From the NCBI GenBank assembly GCA_013696385.1, contig JACCYR010000122.1, positions 1-7,357 on the forward strand: a stretch of 7,357 nucleotides of DNA. Direction: 5' to 3'. This DNA is from Acidobacteriota bacterium (lineage in GTDB: Bacteria > Acidobacteriota > Blastocatellia > Pyrinomonadales > Pyrinomonadaceae). Below the pieces are notes generated by a model that made no database searches, was not told the DNA's origin, and saw only the letters and a program-made list of their open reading frames with translations. Positions 1 through 5,276 of the stretch are shown here, piece by piece; the stretch's first letter is position 1, and each line of letters opens with the position of its first letter. Both the position numbers and the translations under genes were made by a program.

Positions 1-709
1 TGTCTTCGATAAGATGCGCTTCGTCAAAAATCACGGCGGCATAATCGGGCAAAACGCGCCCGTATTCGTTGCCGCGAATATTTAAATCAGCAAAAAATAG
101 ATGATGATTGACAATAACAATATCGGCATCTTCGGCGCGCGCTCTCATTCTGGTAATAAAACACGGTTCGAAATCGGGACATTTTTGACCGAGACAGGTT
201 TCCGATTTGGCATTTATTCTGCTCCAGAAAGAGATATTTTCGGGCAAATTTACAAGTTCGCTTCTATCGCCGGTTTCCGATTCACGCGCCCAACGGCGCA
301 CTTCATCAATATAATCCATCTCGTCCAAACCGTCCAAAATCGGCTGATTTTCCGCTTTTGCAATTCGGTAAAGACAAGCATAATTTGAGCGACCTTTCAT
401 ATATGCGGCTGAAAATTTCTTCGGCATCACTTTTTGCAGAAACGGAATATCTTTTTCCATCAATTGTTCCTGCAAATTTTTTGTGCCAGTCGAGATAATA
501 ATGCGCTTCTTCTGTCCAATTGCCGCCGCGATCGCCGGAACAAGATAGGCAAGCGTTTTGCCCGTTCCGGTTCCGGCTTCGACGATTAAATGTTTCTTTT
601 CTTCAAACGCCCGCAGAACCGCTTCCGCCATTTTTATTTGTCCGGCGCGATATTCATAATCTTTGTGATGCTTTGCGATAAGTCCGTTTTGACCGAAAAA
701 ATTTTCCAC
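1..709 (-). CDS. dinG: DinG/YoaA-family Fe-S ATP-dependent DNA helicase, N-terminal part (C-terminus beyond left edge)
   Basis: Superfamily 2 helicase of the XPD/DinG type, expected to unwind DNA 5'-3' using ATP during repair or replication-conflict resolution in the cytoplasm. The 236 visible codons show a Q-motif-like stretch (Y20, R21, Q24), Walker A EAGTGTGKT (residues 44-52, K51), a STGTKNLQEQL segment at 73-83, and the DEAH box at 229-232. Four cysteines, C112, C172, C177 and C183, have the x4 and x5 spacing of the last three ligands in E. coli DinG, so a 4Fe-4S cluster is expected. NHHLF at 201-205 is also typical of the family. The start is GTG at 709-707: it has AGGGA 8 nt upstream, no ATG lies in frame between it and an upstream in-frame stop near 780, and it gives the short lead-in usual for the family. 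No N-terminal exonuclease domain is present, unlike Bacillus DinG. The distal motifs (IV-VI) lie outside the window. DinG versus YoaA cannot be separated from this part alone. Confidence 0.93.
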   Translation of the reverse strand, partial: MENFFGQNGLIAKHHKDYEYRAGQIKMAEAVLRAFEEKKHLIVEAGTGTGKTLAYLVPAIAAAIGQKKRIIISTGTKNLQEQLMEKDIPFLQKVMPKKFSAAYMKGRSNYACLYRIAKAENQPILDGLDEMDYIDEVRRWARESETGDRSELVNLPENISFWSRINAKSETCLGQKCPDFEPCFITRMRARAEDADIVIVNHHLFFADLNIRGNEYGRVLPDYAAVIFDEAHLIED

Positions 710-717
710 GTTGTTTG

Positions 718-722
718 TCCCT
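718..722 (-). promoter_or_regulatory. Shine-Dalgarno-like site of the helicase gene
   Basis: On the minus strand this reads AGGGA, with 8 nt to the GTG at 709-707. It is the only purine-rich SD-like element near the start of the reading frame and supports the choice of GTG, since no ATG is available in frame. The match to the anti-SD is partial. Confidence 0.5.
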
Positions 723-765
723 AAGAATTTACAGATTGACTTAAAATAATTTATTATTGAAAATG

Positions 766-789
766 AAGTTTTAAAGTTTTAAAGTTTTT
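766..789. repeat. Short tandem repeat of an AAGTTTTA octamer, about three copies
   Basis: Copies lie at 766-773, 774-781 and 782-789, the last one ending in T instead of A. The array runs into a T-rich tract. Being 57-80 bp upstream of the helicase start, it could act as an AT-rich UP-like or bending element on the minus strand, or may be simple slippage; the sequence alone does not decide. Confidence 0.6.
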
Positions 790-808
790 TTTAGCTTTTT
801 TGTTTAAA

Positions 809-885
809 ACAAGCATCAAACCAGCCTTGTTATTTTATTGTTATTTTATTCGGTGCTTGTAATCTGATTTTCAGACTGTTTGATG
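809..885. repeat. Two overlapping inverted repeats in the divergent intergenic region
   Basis: ACAAGCA at 809-815 is the exact inverse complement of TGCTTGT at 854-860. CATCAAAC at 814-821 is the exact inverse complement of GTTTGATG at 878-885. The two left arms overlap by two bases, so the pairings would compete if transcribed. In DNA they may be paired binding sites of a regulator. Arms are only 7 and 8 bp with long loops, so chance in AT-rich DNA is possible. Confidence 0.4.
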
Positions 886-969
886 TGCAATCATATCAAA
901 TTGTTTTAAGAAATCTACGCTGGTGCAGAAATATTTTTTATTGAATGCATAGCATTTCAGTTGTACAAA

Positions 970-998
970 TTAAATACAGGCAATAATTGAGATATAAT
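970..998 (+). promoter_or_regulatory. Candidate sigma70-type promoter of the M36 protease gene
   Basis: A perfect TATAAT lies at 993-998. The -35 position 17 bp upstream (970-975, TTAAAT) matches the consensus poorly, at 3 of 6 bases. The transcription start would fall near 1005, leaving a leader of about 18 nt before the ATG at 1023. The weak -35 may mean activator dependence, possibly through the inverted repeats upstream. Confidence 0.45.
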
Positions 999-1022
999 CG
1001 TTCGCCGTTTTGAAAAAGTTTT

Positions 1023-4000
1023 ATGAAAATGAATTTTAATAAAGAAACTTGTCGTCGTCTTTTTTTTAGTTTGGTAATTTTAGGATTTACGGCGGCAGTT
1101 TTAATTTTGCTGCCCTTTGAATTTCGCACAAAGGCGGGCAATCAAACGGGCAGCAATAGTCCTTTGCAGCAAACCGAAAGCCGCGAAGAAGGTATCGAAA
1201 ATTACGATATTCGCAGTGATAAAACACAAGACGATACTTTGATTAGCTTTCGCCAACCGGCTGGCAAAAACGCTGTCGAAATTGCCGACGCGCGAGATAA
1301 ATTTGTGGCAGGCGAAAATGAACTTCGCCAACAAGTGCCGACCTTAAAGGTTGAATATAACGAAGATATTCGCACGCCGGAAGTTATCGCGCCCGATGTC
1401 CGGCAAGGTCGCGCTTTTTTGTCTTCGCCCTCGGCGGCAAAACACTCTGACATTTTGCTTGATTTCGTCAGACAAAATAATGAATTGCTTGGCGTTTCTG
1501 TTGAACAAGCCGTTAAATTAAATCTTGCTGCTGATTATACAAATCCAGACGGTAATCTTTCTTTCGCTCAATTCAACCAAACGATAAACGGCATTCCGGT
1601 TTTTCGCGGCGAAGTCAAAGCCGGATTTACCAAACAAGGCGAGTTAATTCGCGTCATCAACAATCTTGCGCCCGCGCTTGATTACCAAAGTCTTTCAACC
1701 AATTTCGGCAATCCGCTCGATGCGGTTAAACGCGCCGCTGATTACATCAATTATCAATTAAAAATTGAAGATACAATGCAAAACGAAGCTGCTTCCGACG
1801 ATTTAAAAGTTGTTTTCGGAAACGGAGATTGGGCGACAACCGCCGAAAAAATGTATTTTCCGACCGAGCCGGGCGTGGCGCGAGCCGCTTGGCGTGTCCT
1901 TATTTGGGAGCCGGTCAATGCTTATTACGTCATTGTTGATGCCGAAACCGGAACGCTGCTCTGGCGAAAAAATATTACCAGCGACCAGACGCAATCGGCG
2001 ACTTACAGTGTTTATGCAAATTCAAACGCGATGATAAATGTCGCGCACAGCCCGTTTCCGTTTGTTCCGGGTCCGTTTAATCCAACGCTCGGACTGCAAG
2101 GCACGGCAGTTAGCCGCACGACGATTAACCGAATCGGTAATGAAGCACCTTATACATTCAACAATAATGGTTGGATAACTAATGGCAACAACACGACTGA
2201 CGGCAACGCGGTTGAAGCCGGAATTGACCGCGACGGTAGCAACGGCGTTGACCCGCAAGGTCGTGCAGTCGGAAATCCAAACCGTAGTTTTATTTTTAAT
2301 TACGCGCCCGGCGACCCGAATACAAACACCGGCGACGCGCCAAATCCCGCGCCGCAAACTTATCCGATTTCCGAATATCAAAAAGGCGCAGTAACGCAGC
2401 TTTTCTATATTTGCAATTGGTATCACGATGAAATGTATCGTTTGGGATTTACCGAGCAGGCAAATAATTTTCAACTAGATAATTTTGGGCGCGGCGGAGT
2501 CGGCAATGACCGCGTTTCGGCTGAAGCACAGGATTCAAGCGGAACGAACAACGCTAATTTTTCCGCTCCTGCCGACGGTGGACGCGGAAGAATGCAGATG
2601 TATATCTGGAGCGCACCGAATCCTGATTTTGATGGCGATCTTGATGCCGATGTTGTTATCCACGAACACACACACGGTTTTTCAAACCGTTTGCACGGCA
2701 ACGGAAGCGGTTTGGCAAGTAATATGTCGGGTGGGATGGGCGAAGGCTGGTCTGATTTTTATGCCCACTCATTACTTTCCACGCCCGATGACCCAATTCT
2801 CGGCATTTACACAACCGGCGGTTACACGACTTATTTGGGAGCAGGCGGAACAAGAGCAAATTATTATTACGGTATCCGCCGTTTTCCGAAAGCCGTCAAA
2901 GCATTTACCGGCGCAAACGGCAAACCGCATAATCCATTATCTTTTCGGCATCTTAATTCAAACTGCAATACCGAAATCGGAACGTCGACGACAATCGGCA
3001 CGATTAGTGCTTATCCGCGAGGTCCGTTCGGTTCGTCAACTTGCGACCAAGTTCACGCCGCCGGTGAAATCTGGAGCAGTGCTTTGTGGGAAGTCCGCGC
3101 CCAAATAGTAACAAGGCTTGGTTGGGCAGTCGGAAACCGCCGGGTTTTGCAGCTTGTTACTGACGGAATGAAGTTAGCTCCGCTTAGTCCGACATTTCTG
3201 CAAGAACGAGACGCGATTGTAGCGGCGGCGCAAACAGGCGGTTCAGCGGCGGATGTCGCCGACGTTTGGGAAGGTTTCCGAATTCGCGGAATGGGCTTTA
3301 GCGCAAAAATCAATACAACTTCTCCGGCGAATGTAACCGAAGCATTTGATTCGCCGAATATAGTCCAAACACCTAACTTTTCTTTCAGCGACGTGGTGGG
3401 CAATAATAACGGTTTTGCCGAACCGGGCGAATCGATTGTTTTAAACATTCCGCTAACTAACAACACCGGCAATATGGCAGTTGGAACAACACTTCAAGTA
3501 GTTGGCGGTGGAAGTGCGAATTATGGCGATATTTCAAATAATCAAACCGTAACGCGCCCGGTCAGCTATAATGTTCCGATTAGTCAGCCGTGCGGCAGTG
3601 TCTTGACATTAACTTTTAACATCAACAGCAGTTTAGGCGCAAAAACCGAAACTCGCATTCTGTTAATCGGTCAGCCAACAGTCGGCAGTGCCGAGAGTTT
3701 TGATGGCGTTACCGCGCCGAATCTGCCAACCGGCTGGGCAAGCACACAAACAGGCGGCGGCATAAATTGGGTAACAAAAACAGGAACGGCAAACACCGCT
3801 CCCAATTCGGCATTTACCCCAAACACCGGAACTGTCGGCGGAACTATTCTGGAATCACCAAGTTATAACATTGCATCAGCCGCGTCGGTTCTCAGATTTC
3901 GTAACAATTACAACACGGAAGGCGGTTGGGACGGCGGTGTTTTAGAAATCAGCATCGGCGGTGCGGCATTTCAGGATATTTTAACCGCCAACGGTAGCTT

Positions 4001-5063
4001 TTTAGAAGGCGGTTACAATGGCAGTTTGGCTGTCAATCAAAATCCGTTAGACGGACGGCAAGCGTGGACGGGAAACTCAAACGGCTATATTATCACGAGA
4101 GTTTTGCTTCCGGCTTCAGCTAGCGGTCAAGCGGTTAAATTCAGATGGCGTTTTGGCGAAGACTCTAACACTTCTTCTGTCGGCTGGAACATTGACGGCA
4201 TCGAAGTTATTACGAGTTATTCTTGTTCTGCACCGACGCTCAAAACCCGTGCTGACTTTGACGGCGACGGCAAAACCGACGTTTCCGTTTTTCGTCCGAG
4301 CGACGGTAATTGGTATCTCAACCAAAGCACCGCCGGATTCAAAGCATTAAGCTGGGGCGCGACTTCCGACAGGCTTGTGCCGGGCGATTATGACGGCGAC
4401 GGCAAAACCGATACTGCCGTTTTCCGTCCAAATGACGGTAACAATGCTGCTGTTTTTTACATTCTTAACAGTAACGGTTTGAGTTTTACATCAACGGCGT
4501 GGGGCTTTGCCAGCGACATTCCGGCGGTTGGCGATTACGACGGCGACGGTAGAACCGATGTCGCTGTGTTCCGTCCGTCCGACGGAACTTGGTTTATTCA
4601 GAAAAGCACGGGCGGAATTCTCACATTGCCGTTCGGCACAAGCGGCGATATTCCCGTTCCCGCCGATTATGACGGCGATGGCAAAACCGACCTTGCCGTT
4701 TTCCGCGACGGAACTTGGTTTATCAATCAATCAACTGGCGGAATACAAGCCGTTTTCTTCGGTTTGCCAAGCGATAAACTCGTTCCAGCAGACTACGACG
4801 GCGATGGCAAAACCGATGTCGCTGTATTCCGTCCGTCCGACGGCACGTGGTATATCGTTAAGAGAAGCGGTGGATTCCAAGCGGAGTTATTCGGCATTTC
4901 GACGGACATTCCCGTGCCGGGCGATTACGATGGCGACGGCAAAACAGACATTGCGGTTTTCCGTAACGGAACTTGGTATGTCAATCGTTCAACCGCCGGT
5001 TTCATCGCCACAAACTTTGGCGCGGCTTCCGATTTGCCGATACCAAAGCAATACATTCCGTAA
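1023..5063 (+). CDS. Secreted M36 (fungalysin-type) zinc metalloprotease with C-terminal FG-GAP/VCBS-like repeats
   Basis: Likely an exported endopeptidase made as an inactive precursor. A basic n-region (K3, K7, R11, R12) and hydrophobic stretch at 13-30 form a signal peptide or anchor; no lipobox cysteine is seen. Residues about 85-320 are an FTP/PepSY-like propeptide (INGIPVFRGEV at 188-198; VIVDAETGTLLWR at 303-315). The catalytic domain spans about 325-765: zinc motif HEHTH at 547-551 (ligands H547 and H551, catalytic E548), third ligand E574 in GMGEGWSDF, and VHAAGEIW at 677-684 with a family-conserved H678. Residues about 783-885 look like a beta-sandwich (GFAEPGESIVLNIPLTN), and about 888-1068 a MAM/immune-inhibitor-A-like jelly roll (AESFDG, GWNIDGIEV). 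Six FG-GAP-like repeats fill 1076-1340. At 1346 residues it is about twice the length of fungal fungalysins, the extra being the C-terminal modules. No LPXTG, PEP-CTERM or type IX sorting signal is visible. An alternative ATG at 1029 would remove two residues; neither start has a clear SD. The substrate is unknown. Confidence 0.95.
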   Translation: MKMNFNKETCRRLFFSLVILGFTAAVLILLPFEFRTKAGNQTGSNSPLQQTESREEGIENYDIRSDKTQDDTLISFRQPAGKNAVEIADARDKFVAGENELRQQVPTLKVEYNEDIRTPEVIAPDVRQGRAFLSSPSAAKHSDILLDFVRQNNELLGVSVEQAVKLNLAADYTNPDGNLSFAQFNQTINGIPVFRGEVKAGFTKQGELIRVINNLAPALDYQSLSTNFGNPLDAVKRAADYINYQLKIEDTMQNEAASDDLKVVFGNGDWATTAEKMYFPTEPGVARAAWRVLIWEPVNAYYVIVDAETGTLLWRKNITSDQTQSATYSVYANSNAMINVAHSPFPFVPGPFNPTLGLQGTAVSRTTINRIGNEAPYTFNNNGWITNGNNTTDGNAVEAGIDRDGSNGVDPQGRAVGNPNRSFIFNYAPGDPNTNTGDAPNPAPQTYPISEYQKGAVTQLFYICNWYHDEMYRLGFTEQANNFQLDNFGRGGVGNDRVSAEAQDSSGTNNANFSAPADGGRGRMQMYIWSAPNPDFDGDLDADVVIHEHTHGFSNRLHGNGSGLASNMSGGMGEGWSDFYAHSLLSTPDDPILGIYTTGGYTTYLGAGGTRANYYYGIRRFPKAVKAFTGANGKPHNPLSFRHLNSNCNTEIGTSTTIGTISAYPRGPFGSSTCDQVHAAGEIWSSALWEVRAQIVTRLGWAVGNRRVLQLVTDGMKLAPLSPTFLQERDAIVAAAQTGGSAADVADVWEGFRIRGMGFSAKINTTSPANVTEAFDSPNIVQTPNFSFSDVVGNNNGFAEPGESIVLNIPLTNNTGNMAVGTTLQVVGGGSANYGDISNNQTVTRPVSYNVPISQPCGSVLTLTFNINSSLGAKTETRILLIGQPTVGSAESFDGVTAPNLPTGWASTQTGGGINWVTKTGTANTAPNSAFTPNTGTVGGTILESPSYNIASAASVLRFRNNYNTEGGWDGGVLEISIGGAAFQDILTANGSFLEGGYNGSLAVNQNPLDGRQAWTGNSNGYIITRVLLPASASGQAVKFRWRFGEDSNTSSVGWNIDGIEVITSYSCSAPTLKTRADFDGDGKTDVSVFRPSDGNWYLNQSTAGFKALSWGATSDRLVPGDYDGDGKTDTAVFRPNDGNNAAVFYILNSNGLSFTSTAWGFASDIPAVGDYDGDGRTDVAVFRPSDGTWFIQKSTGGILTLPFGTSGDIPVPADYDGDGKTDLAVFRDGTWFINQSTGGIQAVFFGLPSDKLVPADYDGDGKTDVAVFRPSDGTWYIVKRSGGFQAELFGISTDIPVPGDYDGDGKTDIAVFRNGTWYVNRSTAGFIATNFGAASDLPIPKQYIP
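4248..5060 (+). repeat. Six tandem FG-GAP/VCBS-like repeats within the protease gene
   Basis: The repeats are marked by D[YF]DGDG[KR]TD motifs starting at residues 1078, 1122, 1171, 1215, 1257 and 1301 (DNA 4254, 4386, 4533, 4665, 4791, 4923). Spacing is 44, 49, 44, 42 and 44 residues. Each unit reads roughly motif - AVFRPSDGTWY - STGGF - FG - SDIPVP. The DxDxDG loops resemble calcium-binding loops, and such units usually build beta-propeller blades. Unit 2 carries a five-residue insertion (NNAAVFYIL region), while units 4 and 6 lack the two residues PS before DGTW or NGTW. DNA copies stay very alike around GACGGCGACGGCAAAACC, consistent with expansion by duplication. Confidence 0.9.
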
Positions 5064-5073
5064 AAAACCTAAC

Positions 5074-5150
5074 AAGGAGATGAGGAGAAAAGGAGGATGT
5101 GAGCGACTGGCTCTTATCTCCTTTTCTTCTCATCTCCTTTTCTCCTTTTC
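5074..5150 (+). terminator. Strong stem-loop after the protease gene, possible terminator
   Basis: The arms at 5074-5095 and 5118-5139 pair over 22 bp with one G-U wobble and no gaps. The 22-nt loop contains a further small hairpin, GAGC/GCTC (5101-5104 with 5110-5113). It begins 10 bp after the stop codon, as expected of a terminator. The tract after the stem (5140-5150 and beyond) is T-rich but broken by C residues, so it is not a classic uninterrupted U-run. The stem may instead protect the 3' end of the mRNA, or be a small dispersed repeat element. The left arm is almost all purine and the right arm almost all pyrimidine. Confidence 0.55.
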
Positions 5151-5236
5151 TTGTTCTCAAACCAAACCCATTTTCTACATTTCAATTAAGAAAACACATT
5201 CCCGCTTTTTCCGCGAAAAATTTAACATCAGATTTT

Positions 5237-5265
5237 TTGCCTTTAGCCTGACAATTATCTAAAAT
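5237..5265 (+). promoter_or_regulatory. Candidate sigma70-type promoter of ppk
   Basis: TTGCCT at 5237-5242 (4 of 6 matches) and TAAAAT at 5260-5265 (5 of 6 matches) are separated by 17 bp. The predicted transcript start near 5272 lies only about 5 nt before the ATG at 5277, so the mRNA would be almost leaderless. This fits the lack of any Shine-Dalgarno sequence there. No Pho-box-like direct repeat was recognised. Confidence 0.45.
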
Positions 5266-5276
5266 TTTAAGATATT

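Larger units (their letters stand above)
710..1022. other. Divergent AT-rich intergenic region between helicase and protease genes
   Basis: This 313-bp gap separates two genes transcribed away from each other and must hold both promoters. It is clearly more AT-rich than the flanking genes. Visible contents are a tandem octamer at 766-789, a TTATTTTATTG-type near-duplicate at 830-850, inverted repeats between 809 and 885, a small hairpin AATGC/GCATT at 944-956, and a TATAAT box at 993-998 for the protease. No coding potential was found: the minus-strand frame overlapping 938-1141 is antisense to the protease signal sequence and has no recognisable product. I could not pick a convincing promoter for the helicase; several AT-rich -10-like hexamers on the minus strand at about 745-760 have no good -35 partner. 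Confidence 0.7.
5064..5276. other. Intergenic region between protease and ppk
   Basis: These 213 bp hold a long stem-loop with octamer periodicity (5074-5150), then about 85 bp of AT-rich sequence without recognised content, then a promoter-like pair at 5237-5265. A 60-codon open frame from the ATG at 5081 to 5262 runs through the stem-loop and encodes low-complexity Ser/Phe-rich sequence with no family resemblance, so it is not called as a gene. Confidence 0.7.

Noticed and set aside
101..388. 95-codon plus-strand open frame
   Set aside because: It is antisense to the well-supported helicase frame on the minus strand, which shows Walker A, Fe-S cysteines and a DEAH box. Its translation resembles no family and has no SD.
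2485..3108. 207-codon plus-strand open frame inside the protease gene
   Set aside because: It lies fully within the M36 catalytic domain in another frame; the protease frame contains the conserved zinc motifs, so this is a shadow.
4507..5262. 251-codon plus-strand open frame over the repeats and the intergenic stem-loop
   Set aside because: Most of it is an off-frame reading of the FG-GAP repeats, which gives periodic pseudo-protein. The part past 5063 reads through the palindrome and is low complexity. No sign of a separate small gene.
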